From positions 744,001-808,000 of the forward strand of contig JAYJMM010000041.1 in assembly GCA_037349105.1 (NCBI GenBank): 64,000 bases of DNA, read 5' to 3'. This DNA is from Limnomonas spitsbergensis. Its lineage: Eukaryota; Chlorophyta; Chlorophyceae; Chlamydomonadales. Under the pieces are notes generated by a model. The model saw only the letters and a list, made by a program, of their open reading frames with translations, searched no databases and was not told the origin of the DNA. The translations under genes were made by a program, and so were the position numbers. Positions 34,981 to 44,087 of this stretch are shown piece by piece. Within the stretch, counting starts at the first letter, position 1. Every line of letters begins with the position of its first letter.

Positions 34981-37081
34981 CTTGTGAGAGCCGATGCATG
35001 TTATGACCTGGTGGATAGGAGGGAGAAGACAGTATGCCTGGGATGGCTGTTGGGCCCAAATCCGTTTTTATTTTTTGCACCATATTTCCATGTTGGGTAA
35101 TTGTGGGGAAAGGGCTCCTCCGTGTATGCTGGCTCTTGTCTGATAGTCCTGCAATCAAATATGCCTGGATCATGAAGTTACATTAGTATGCTTAGACTGG
35201 TCTCTTGCGCTGTTATATTTCAGTAATTGAAGCTGTGGGGATAGCTAGCCCCAATTTCAATAGATAGGTTGGGTAGGGGATGGATGGGTAGCTTGCAGGG
35301 AACTGGGAACCGACCAGGTCCTGAGCTCAGAACTGCTGATGCGAAGAAAACAGTCTTTATGACACCATGATCTCGGCGCCATCCTAGACCAGACAAAGCT
35401 TTTTATACACGCTGCTCGGCTAGTATGCCTGATAGATTTTACTAGCAGCTCGGCTCGTTGGCTTGCCATTTAACATTTATGTTGAATTCAGAGATACATG
35501 ATGGTCACATTGTAATCAAGGACGAGGACGAAGCCCCAGTTTTAACCCACCCGAGAAAATGGAAAAGATGGCTAGATTTTGGTCTATGATTATGAACAGC
35601 CTTCCAGGGGCAGCAACTCAGCCAGAGACTCAAAAAACGATTCATACTTTCCACCCTTTCTAATTCCGAATAGAACAGCCGAGCTCAGAATTACACGCTG
35701 GCTTCGCATCCTGTAATATAACGGAGGTACGAAAGGTGATAGACGTCTGGACAGGAGAGGGTTACTTGTAACAGTAGCTGAGATAATGAGATGAATCAGT
35801 AGATGGCAAAAACTAGACTGAAAAAATGTGTTGTGTTGGGCTACTGGTGAAATTGTGTTTGCTGGATCGAGGATGCTAGACTTTTTTGTTTTACAATGTA
35901 CCCTGTCCATGCGTCTTTCACCTGCACCTGCTGGGTCATGAAACCAGTTACTGGCACGTATGTACGCAAGTAATAAATTGTGATTCAAACTTTGCAACTG
36001 AATGTTACGGAATTTGTGGCAGGAGCCTTGACTGCTCGCACTTTTTTGCCACTGCCTAGCTGAGCCTGGAGCAATTTATGCCAGGTTGATTGATGATTCA
36101 TGCTCAGGAATAGGAAAAATGCACTGTGCAGACCAAACGGGCAAATGTGGAACTTATCAATGGTACTGTTGAAAAATGAGAGCTTTGGCTGAACCCAAGC
36201 AAATCAAAAGGCACCCCCAGGACCCTGGTAGCTTGTATTGGGGATGAGTACAAATTGTTCATGAATCTCTATCTTTCATTTCATCACTGCACCTCCCAAG
36301 TGGTCTTAAAAAGCAGTTTGTGTGCACGGGCTCAGTTTGTCATTGTTTTGGTTTGTTTTCATCACATGTTTTGCTTCCATTTACTTTATAGCACACAGGT
36401 GCCCACCAACCGTAAATAGCTAGTATTGCCCAACAGAGAACTGGGCACCGACCTGGTTTTGACACCAGAAAGCATGAGGCAGAGACATCTGAAATAACTG
36501 AAATTCTGGTCCAGTGCTAGCCGATGCCAAATTAATAGGAAGGCTACTTCTCGACGTTAGCGAGCGTTTTGACAGAAGTACGGCTGAAGCAAAGAGTGAA
36601 ATGTCAAATTCTGCGATCCAAGAAGTCTATGTGGCCATGCATAAGATTTATATTGCCATGCAAGAGATTTGTTTTTGTGTTGAGGTTGAGTCCGAGGAGG
36701 AGGAAGATTTCTTTAACGACCTGCCTCTGGCTGCCCTGAGTAGGCAGCTTTTGAAAAAACAATAACACATTTCACACTGTTTCAGTCTTTTTGTTGCCAG
36801 AAAAAGCAAGGTCAACTTAAGTAAGAATAGACACCTGAGCAGCCGATGAGCCGACTGGAAGAAGAGTATGACTGAATGTTTCAACTCAGCCATGACGCCC
36901 CCCCCCCATGTCCTTGGTGCCCTGTGGAATGGGTGACAGTGTGTTGTTAGGAGTACAAAACATCATGTGGTTTAGTGTGAACATTCCTTTCTCATTGCTT
37001 CGGGATTTGAGTACTGGTGTATAAACATGCGGGCGAGGGAATAAATTGAACCTGATTTGTTGTATTTCAACGCCCCCCTAG
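34981..37081. other. LRR-3 upstream region, no supported gene
   Basis: Low-complexity AT-rich sequence with scattered short frames. An 83-codon frame at 36514-36765 begins at GTG, not ATG, and has no recognised domain. The region ends with a pyrimidine-rich tract and CCCCCCTAG (37073-37081), the probable acceptor before the LRR-3 F-box exon. Confidence 0.4.
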
Positions 37082-38312
37082 GCATCACGGACCTCCCGCC
37101 AGAAGTGTGGGCCATCATCCTCTCCAAGGTTCTACGGCCCGGAAAGCCATCAATACGGGCATCCAGTCGCGCCTTGCGCAATATGGTCAACACTACAGCT
37201 ACTGCTCTCACTTTCAGGACCCAACACGTCTGGTCATGTGCACAGGATTGCAGACTCTCAGCTTCTACTACAGTCCCGGAGTCAAGGACCTGACCCCTCT
37301 GGCTGCGTGCGCCAAACTGCAAACTCTCAGCTTCGACACTTGTCATCAAGTCAAGGACCTGACCCCTCTGGCTGCGTGTGCTAGACTGCAAACTCTCAGC
37401 TTCAAAACTTGTAATGGAGTCGATGACCTGACCCCTTTGGCAAAGTGTGCTGGACTGCAGACTCTCAACTTCAGCTCTTGTCGTGAAATCAAGGACCTGA
37501 CCCCTTTGTCTACGTGCGCGGGGCTGCATATTCTCAGCTTCAACTCTTGTAAGGGAGTCAAGGACGTCACCCCTCTGGCTACGTGCGCTAGACTGCACAC
37601 TCTCAGCTTTTGGTCTTGTGATGGAGTCAAGGACGTGACCCCTTTGGCTAGGTGCGCGCGCCTGCATACTCTCAGCTTCCACTCTTACCATGGATTCGAG
37701 GACCTGACCCCTTTGGCTGCGTGCGCAGGACTGCAGACTCTTAGCTTTAGGTATTGTGATGGAGTCAAGGACCTGACCCCTCTGGCTACATGCGCAGGAC
37801 TGCATACTCTCAGCTTTTGGTCTTGTAGTAGAGTCGAGGACCTGACCCCTTTGGCAAAGTGTGCTGGACTGCAGACTCTCAACTTCAGCTCTTGTCGTGA
37901 AATCAAGGACCTGACCCCTTGGGCTAGGTGCGCGCGCCTGCATACTCTCAGCTTCAGCTCTTACCATGGATTCGAGGACCTGACCCCTTTGGCTGCGTGC
38001 GCGGGACTTCATACTCTCAGCTTAAGCTTTTGTGATGGAGTCAAGGACCTGACCCCTCTGGCTACATGCGCAGGACTGCAGACTCTTAGCTTCAAGTATT
38101 GTGATGGAGTCAAGGACTTGACCCCTTTGGCTGCGTGCGTGGGACTGCAAGCTCTCATCATCAGCGGGTGTCATGGAATCAAGGATGTGGCCCCCCTGGC
38201 TATGTGTCCTAGCTTGCATACTCTCAGCTTAGAGTATTGTCATGGAGTGAATGACTTGAGTCCCTTGGCCGCATGCATTGGATTGCAGATGATCCAGCCG
38301 CGTGTAACTTGA
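37082..38312 (+). pseudogene. LRR-3: F-box/LRR gene with a frameshift between F-box and repeats
   Basis: The exon opens with GITDLPPEVWAIILSKV, nearly the same F-box as LRR-2, and runs to ALTFRTQHVW. The repeats start in a different frame (MCTGLQTLSF near 37236), so an indel or an unrecognised small intron lies at about 37205-37240. Fifteen units of exactly 23 residues follow, to the stop at 38310-38312. Repeat units 4 and 10 encode the same 23 residues (KCAGLQTLNFSSCREIKDL), 414 bp apart (six units), and units 7 and 11 share TYR-HGFEDL at four units' distance. The units are much more alike than in LRR-2, which suggests recent unequal exchange. If the junction is spliced, the gene could be functional. 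Confidence 0.75.
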
Positions 38313-39289
38313 CTTGTCTATGGACCCACGCACGTGCACTCGATGGTGGTGATAGAAGGACCCAAGACATAGCCCTGCCCTAACCATTGATGATCAATCC
38401 TTGGTGTGCCTTTTGTTGGCCACCCTTGTACGTAAGTACACAGAAAAAGCTGTAGACAGGTACATGTCATGTCCTTAGAGGTTGGCGGATGATCCCCTTT
38501 CCTCACAACTGCCTATTGTTCGTGTCAGCGGGCATCACGTCCCAATACTAGGGTGGGGTGGTTAGGTTCAAATGCGAGGGTGGAGGATCTTGACTGGCTG
38601 TTGGGCTAATGTGGAATAGTGGGCATGTGTCACCTTCGGTGATGGGGCCTTCGATAATGCAAGTGGAGATAGCCTATGCTTATGGTAGGAATTGATGCAT
38701 GCGACAAAGCTGATGATGCATTATAAATTAGTGACTTTGATCGATTTCCTGTTTTTTCAGCAGACCGTGATGTGGTTGTGCATGTGAGACTATTGGGTGG
38801 TAGGTGCCTAGGTGGGGAGCATGCTGGTTGGTGATGGCGGCTTCCTTCAGAGTGCCAGCGTCTGCGACAAATACATTGCATGCAGTAGCCCGCCCTTTTG
38901 TCTATTTGAAACGAGCTGAATGCTGCCCTCCTGAATCGTATTTCATGGTTTAGAGGCTGTGCAGCCCCTCGTTGTTTTAACTTCAGCTGCTATAATCATT
39001 TTTCTAATAATAAGGCAGCTTGTGGAAGCGTCCTACCTCTCAGTCAAGATCAATGACGTTACACCTCTGGGCCCTGCTCAAACTAAAAGGCTCGGTCGCG
39101 TGGGCGCCTAACTAAAAATAGTTGGGAGGAAAGATGGAAACAACACATGGGGGCAGGACAAAAGAAAAGGGGAAAACGTGGGAAATACCGTAAGTAAAGG
39201 GGCAACACAAAAGGCTGTGGCGTGTCCCACCTCTCAGTCCATGACATCTCATCTCATGGCCATGCCGCATGCAACAGCTCGGACCCAAA
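38313..39289. other. 3' flank of LRR-3 with a half foldback element
   Basis: 38330-38500 matches the flanks of LRR-2 and LRR-4 (CCCAAGACATAGCCC). 38570-39040 matches 15210-16050 after LRR-1. 39045-39200 matches one arm of the foldback element at 58194-58569 (ATGACGTTACACCTCTGGG, GGGGGCAGGA.AAA). No gene seen. Confidence 0.6.
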
Positions 39290-39614
39290 CATCTATCCCC
39301 TAAAGCAGCATGTACACGGTTGCACACTCTTAGCTTCATCCATTCTGGAGTAAGTACAGGACCTGCCCCCTTTGCTACGTACATCGGTCTTCAAAAGCTC
39401 AGCTTCCGAAATTTTGCCAAATAGGGCATCTCCCCTTTTGCCTCGTGCACTGGACTGCGTATTCTAAGCTTCGTCGATTGTTATGGAGTCGAGGACCTGA
39501 CCCCTTTGGCTGCGTGCACTGGACTGCCTACTCTCAGCTGACACGATTGTCATTGAGTCCAGGACCTGACCCCTTTGGCTGGACAGGACCTGACCCCTTT
39601 GGCTGGACTGCCTA
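39290..39614 (+). pseudogene. LRR-4, part left of E2
   Basis: Degenerate LRR units (CTGGACTGCxTACTCTCAGC, GAGGACCTGACCCCTTTGGCT) with stops and small indels. At 39570-39605 a piece GGACAGGACCTGACCCCTTT is repeated in tandem. The last unit is cut at ..GGACTGCCTA by E2, and the array resumes at 54329 with CCTACTCTCAGC. Confidence 0.8.
39611..39614 (+). other. Target-site duplication CCTA, left (partner 54329-54332)
   Basis: CCTA precedes E2's first TG and is repeated directly after E2's last CA. The intact target can be read as ..GGACTGCCTACTCTCAGC.., which matches the normal LRR repeat unit. A 4-bp duplication fits a DDE integrase and not a tyrosine recombinase. Confidence 0.85.
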
Positions 39615-40244
39615 TGTCACAGTATATTGCAGTATACGTGACAGATCCGTTTAGACCGCAGTTGGCGGCCTCGGGACCTCCGCAGCTTCTCTGCGGAGTC
39701 TCCGGGTTTGAGCTGAGACCTAGAAACCCGCTTACGCAGGGAGATTTGACAGGTTCTACCGTACTCTGAATTGGGCCTGCCGGGTCCCTGTATCCCGGCA
39801 GTTGCCTAAACTAGTTACTTCGTCCCTTTCTAAAGGACAGACCTCTATTTGTAACAAGCACCGGCCGTCTTCGAGACCTGCAGCTTTCACTTAAGTCAGT
39901 ACCTTAACCCGAGTCAAGACTAGCTCAGCCTCAGCTGAGATAGCTGGAGACAAGTACCCCAGTAAGAGATCCGAGACCCTGCAAAAGAAGAAGTACGCAG
40001 TCTACGTCCCGTCACCCTCACCGCGAGACGCGCGGTAAGTGCCCTTAACATAGCCCAGCTGGATCGCGCCCAGACGGCCAGAAGGCCAACGCTACCTAAG
40101 TCAATTGCTATACATACAAATAACCAGTTAGCTGCTTAACTCGTTGAGCACTCGCAGCCAGTGAAGAGTCACTGAGCCTGCCCGTAGGCGTCCATCACTG
40201 TCGTGAGGAAAGAAGTCCGCCACGGACCTGAAGCGCACATCGCG
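39615..40244 (+). repeat. E2 terminal segment A1
   Basis: Begins with an imperfect 29-bp palindrome TGTCAC..GTGACA. It includes a stem-loop CTCCGCAG/CTGCGGAG (39678-39698), a CCTTT..AAAGG palindrome near 39822-39836, a TATA-like tract TATACATACAAATA (40109-40122) and a splice-donor-like GCG/GTAAGT (40031-40040). It ends ..CATCGCG, where the leader starts. 98.9 percent identical to A2. Confidence 0.93.
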
Positions 40245-40691
40245 TGTCCTTTAGAAAGGGACGAAGTGGATTTAGCCTTAGTCCTTTAGAAGTGAACTTG
40301 TGGATAGAACATCCAAGGTTGAAATCTTGTGGGTGTGCCAAAGGATCCCCGCAGGAACGCAGAGCTGAGCGGACACTACGCAAAAGGCAACATCCACGCA
40401 GGGCGTGTGACATCCACGCAGGACGTGAGACATCTAGAAGCAGCCCAGCCAGCAAGGTGGGAAGAACTGAAAGGGCGAAGGAGGATTCCGCCAGATTGAA
40501 ACTAGTGAGCAGAAAAGCAGGAAGGCGAGGCCTTTCCTGCATAGTGCTGTACCTGCCATCCGATCTTGACTTGCAAGCCCTCACCAGATTGCAGTAGGAG
40601 CAAGGGGGCAGAAGCCTAGCGTTAGCAGATCTTGTAGGGGGTGTCGCCAGCACGCTTGCAGGACCGTGCGGTTCGCTAATTGCCTATAGGA
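40245..40691 (+). other. E2 leader
   Basis: Starts with the 22-bp reverse complement (TGTCCTTTAG..) of the CCTTT..AAAGG region inside A1. About 275 bp present in E1's leader are missing here, with the junction near 40276. A pyrimidine-containing TGCCTATAG just before the ORF1 ATG could serve as acceptor for the GTAAGT in A1, giving a leader intron; this is speculative. No tRNA primer-binding site recognised. Confidence 0.55.
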
Positions 40692-43600
40692 ATGACAGAC
40701 ATAGATCTAAATCCCGATAGGCACCAGCTCCCTGACGCCCAACGGAGAAGTGGGCGTCTGAGGGGGCTGGAGCCGGGTGTGAACCTGATGGAAGCTAGTG
40801 ATGAGCACGTTGCAGAAGCCCTGTTGGTGGCGGCGAAGCTGGCAGGGCCAGTGGAACCGCCCGCAGGAGACAGCAAGGTGCCAGAACCGGGCCGCGTACC
40901 GCCCAGAGAGGCAGGGGCGCAGGCAGACGGCTCAGCGCTAGTGACGCGTAAAGGCATCGGCCGAGGGGGTCCAGTGCCCGCCGATTTCAGGGGCAGCCTG
41001 GAATTCGAGCAGTGGCAGACTCAAGCGGGAACACCAGAGCTGATTTTGGATCAAGCAACGGAAGTGTCCCAGAGCTGTGACACGCGGCAGAACTGCGAGC
41101 CCGAGGCCACGCCCCAGCAGAATCCGCCCAGGGTGGCCAGGGTCGCACAACGGGTCAAAGACGAACCCAGCCAGCCGGATCAAAGGGCCGAGGAAGCCGC
41201 AGCACCAAGAGGGGTTACAAGCTGTGATAAAGCCTGCCCAGACAAACCGCGAATGAAAGCAGAGGAAATGGAGGCCAGGAGTATGCCTGCAGGGGTCAAA
41301 CACGAGGAGGCTGAGCTCCAGCCAGCAGCGGGCAGGCAGAGCTCGCAGGTCGGCAAGGAAAGGGAAAAATCAGCTGTGCCGGTAGGAAAGCCTTGGGCTG
41401 ACCAAATATCCGAGGAAGAACTGTCAGACCCAGTTCAAGAAGAGAAGGGGCAGCAGTCTAAGGCAGGGCTGCGTCCAAGGCAGCAGCTGCGACCGCGCAG
41501 GGTGCTGGTTAAAAGAGGAGCTGGATCCACAGTCTATGGGACGCCGCTGTCCAGGTTTCCGCCAAGTGTGGGCAGACCTGTGCAGAAATCCAAGGAGGGA
41601 TCTAGCAGCCTGATGCAGAGAGACGACAGCCACAAGGAAATCCTGCGAGGATTTTTTCACGATCCATCAAGAGCGCAGGATACCAGCCCTAGTGAGCCAG
41701 AGCGCTCCAGGGCTGGGGGAGCAGTGTGCGGCGAAAAGGAGTCAGAAGGACATATGCAGCCGATCGGTTGGGCAGGAATTTTGCAGTGGGCAACGGACCT
41801 GTGGAAGCAAGTTTGCTCCAGGACGTTCTTGCATTTCCAGGACCAGGTCACAGCTATTGAGGAGTTCAAGGCCCATCATCTGCGGGGATGGGCAACAAAG
41901 GCCATGCTGGGTATCCCCCACACAGGGCAGGACAGGGCAACGCTGTTAGCCGCCCTTGGACAGGTGTCCAAGGGAAGGGCGGGACGCGAAGCAGCACTGC
42001 CTGTTCAGGCCTTCGCAGACGAGTGGTGCTACGAGGTAACAGGAAATCAGGTGGAACCTGGATCCGAGCCAGAAGAGGAGGAGGACCAGGCATGGGAAGG
42101 ATTTGAAACAGCAGTGCAGCGGCCGGAGGAGCTCAGGGAGGTGCAAAGGTGGCAGCAGCAGGCAAGAGCCGCGCCAACCCCAACACTCAGATCAGAGGCC
42201 TTCGAGGTCAGCAGCGAGCCAAGCCTCAGAGGGCGACCAAGGGGCAGGGAAGCGCCCAGAGCCAGCAGTCCAGCCGCCAGCGAAAGGGCGGAGTTGACTA
42301 GCCGATCACTCGCCAGGATGGCAGAGCAAGGCACAGCAACACGCAGAGCAAGCAGGCAAGAGTCTTATGCGTTGCTACGCATAGTCGAGGACAAAGAGAA
42401 CACATGCCAGGAAACCCAGGTGGATTACATCAAGGAATTCCTGAGGAACAGGCAGGCGGGCACAGCAAGTGGAACCAGGAGGAATGAGCCTGCAGGCAGC
42501 GCACGGAGCAGTGGTCCAAGAATGCAGGAAGCCAGAGAGGAAACGCAGTCTGATTCCTATGCCAGAAATTACACAGGCGGGACGCAGCCAGGTTGGCAGA
42601 GCCAGGAGCCGCCCAGGGGGCAGGCATACAACAGAGAACAGCCAAACCGGCATAGCCAGGAGCAGCCCAGAGGGCAGGCAGATGGCAGGGAACATCCAAG
42701 CCAGCATAGCCAGGAGCCGCCCAGAGGGCAGGCAGAGGGCAGGGAACAGCCAAGCCAGCAAAGCCAGGAGCAACCCAGGGGACCAGCGGAACACAGCAGA
42801 GGGGTGAGGCAGGAACGGCAAGACCAGGAGCTGCCCAGGGGACAGGCAGAGCATGGCAGAGCACAGTCTTGGAGGCCTGGCTCTGACAGCAGACCAGGCA
42901 GAAGCGAATCAGAACGGCCGCCACCCGAGGGAAGTAGAAGCTCTGCAGGAAGAGCAGGCAGGCAGCCATCACGAGAAGATCATGATCAGGAGGAGGATTA
43001 TTACAGACACGACAGATACCATTCAGGTCGCAGCCCATCGAGGGGCGGTGGTGGAGGATCTAGGTCGCGGTCAGAATCAGTAGATTCGGGACCAGGAGGA
43101 GCGGACAGGCGCAGGCCAGGAGCCAGGCAGGAGTCCAGCGACCAGGAAATGAAGAGGCTCGATAGGGAGCAGGCAAGGGTGAACCTGCAGCTGCAGCAGC
43201 AGATGGTCCTGCAGCTGGCAGGGGTAGCCAAATTCACCAAAATCCCAGCCATCCAAGGCAACGTGCCAGTGTTGGATATGTCGCACCCAGGCGCGGTTGC
43301 AGCCAGGAAATATTGCCAGGCATGTGGATATTGGGGATCGCACAACAGGCTGGCGCTGTCAGATGACCCGCCAGCGCTGGCTGTGGTGGCCGGAGAAATA
43401 GCTGGGTCGTGCCAGTCGCCATCAGCTATGACGATGTTGGTGAAATCACTGGTCAAGCTGTGGGACAGCAAGCCGGCTAGCGTGGGGCCGCTGATGGTAG
43501 CCATCAGGGCGGCGCCCCATGCAGGAGACAGGGCTGCCAGAGAAGCAGAAAGGATAAGGGGGATGTGGGTTGCCCCAGCAGAGGAGCAGTGTTGTGAAGC

Positions 43601-44078
43601 CTCGCTGCTAACCTTGTGGATCAAGGTAGTTCAAGCAGAAGTGGGGAAGCCAACCTCGGATGAGAGGACAGCCATCTCCAACCTCAGGCTAGGAGTGAAG
43701 ACCACTCTCGATCCTGACGGCAAGCCAGAGGAGACGGTGGAAGCATTTGCTCACAGAGTGCTGTCGACAGCAGAGTTGCTGCAGATCTCAAGGGACGCAG
43801 TGGACCACTTTGGCAGGAGGCACTCGGTCTCGCATCTGTTCCATGACGGACTTCCAGCGCTCGCTAAAGCCAAACTGAGCAAGTTTGTTATGACCGTACC
43901 AGGGTACCTCAGCATGACAGACGAAGATCAGATTGCAGTGCTCACACAGCAGGTGGTGCTGTGGGAGAAGTTTGCCCTGGAAATGGGGGACCTAGGAGGC
44001 GCAAGCCTCAAACAGATGGCCAGTGGGCCTGGCCAGGGAGAGGCGCAGTCCAACAGAACGAGGAAGGAGAGAACATGA
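40692..44078 (+). CDS. E2 ORF1: Gag-like protein (1,128 codons)
   Basis: ATG at 40692 is conserved with E1 (12972); upstream in-frame codons are non-ATG. N-terminal third is acidic and low in structure. A conserved block around 41740-42030 (GWAGILQW, IEEFKAHHLRGWATKAMLG) follows. Then Gln/Pro/Arg repeats (42590-42800), Ser/Arg-rich stretches, the Cys/His cluster CQACGYWGSH near 43315-43345, and a Gag-like C-terminus (ETVEAFAHR near 43731-43757, LFHDGLPALAKAKLSKFV near 43836-43890). It ends at TGA 44076-44078 in the same frame as ORF2. Intact, unlike E1's copy. Much larger than usual Ty3/Gypsy Gag proteins (a few hundred residues). Confidence 0.88.
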   Translation: MTDIDLNPDRHQLPDAQRRSGRLRGLEPGVNLMEASDEHVAEALLVAAKLAGPVEPPAGDSKVPEPGRVPPREAGAQADGSALVTRKGIGRGGPVPADFRGSLEFEQWQTQAGTPELILDQATEVSQSCDTRQNCEPEATPQQNPPRVARVAQRVKDEPSQPDQRAEEAAAPRGVTSCDKACPDKPRMKAEEMEARSMPAGVKHEEAELQPAAGRQSSQVGKEREKSAVPVGKPWADQISEEELSDPVQEEKGQQSKAGLRPRQQLRPRRVLVKRGAGSTVYGTPLSRFPPSVGRPVQKSKEGSSSLMQRDDSHKEILRGFFHDPSRAQDTSPSEPERSRAGGAVCGEKESEGHMQPIGWAGILQWATDLWKQVCSRTFLHFQDQVTAIEEFKAHHLRGWATKAMLGIPHTGQDRATLLAALGQVSKGRAGREAALPVQAFADEWCYEVTGNQVEPGSEPEEEEDQAWEGFETAVQRPEELREVQRWQQQARAAPTPTLRSEAFEVSSEPSLRGRPRGREAPRASSPAASERAELTSRSLARMAEQGTATRRASRQESYALLRIVEDKENTCQETQVDYIKEFLRNRQAGTASGTRRNEPAGSARSSGPRMQEAREETQSDSYARNYTGGTQPGWQSQEPPRGQAYNREQPNRHSQEQPRGQADGREHPSQHSQEPPRGQAEGREQPSQQSQEQPRGPAEHSRGVRQERQDQELPRGQAEHGRAQSWRPGSDSRPGRSESERPPPEGSRSSAGRAGRQPSREDHDQEEDYYRHDRYHSGRSPSRGGGGGSRSRSESVDSGPGGADRRRPGARQESSDQEMKRLDREQARVNLQLQQQMVLQLAGVAKFTKIPAIQGNVPVLDMSHPGAVAARKYCQACGYWGSHNRLALSDDPPALAVVAGEIAGSCQSPSAMTMLVKSLVKLWDSKPASVGPLMVAIRAAPHAGDRAAREAERIRGMWVAPAEEQCCEASLLTLWIKVVQAEVGKPTSDERTAISNLRLGVKTTLDPDGKPEETVEAFAHRVLSTAELLQISRDAVDHFGRRHSVSHLFHDGLPALAKAKLSKFVMTVPGYLSMTDEDQIAVLTQQVVLWEKFALEMGDLGGASLKQMASGPGQGEAQSNRTRKERT
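42590..42800 (+). repeat. In-frame Gln/Pro-rich repeats in E2 ORF1
   Basis: About four units of roughly 22 codons: QSQEPPRGQAYNREQPN, HSQEQPRGQADGREHPS, HSQEPPRGQAEGREQPS, QSQEQPRGPAEHSRG. At DNA level GCCAGGAGC(A/C)(G/A)CCCAG recurs about every 66 bp. E1 has a longer, differently organised array. Confidence 0.8.
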
Positions 44079-44087
44079 CAGTGGGAG

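Noticed and set aside
36514..36765. 83-codon frame with acidic C-terminus
   Set aside because: Starts at GTG, has no recognised domain, and no splice or neighbour support.
36972..38012. 346-codon minus-strand frame of repeated SRARSQRGQVLDS-type units through LRR-3
   Set aside because: Antisense shadow: the 69-bp unit is a multiple of three, so a frame without stops repeats on the other strand. The sense strand has the LRR pattern.
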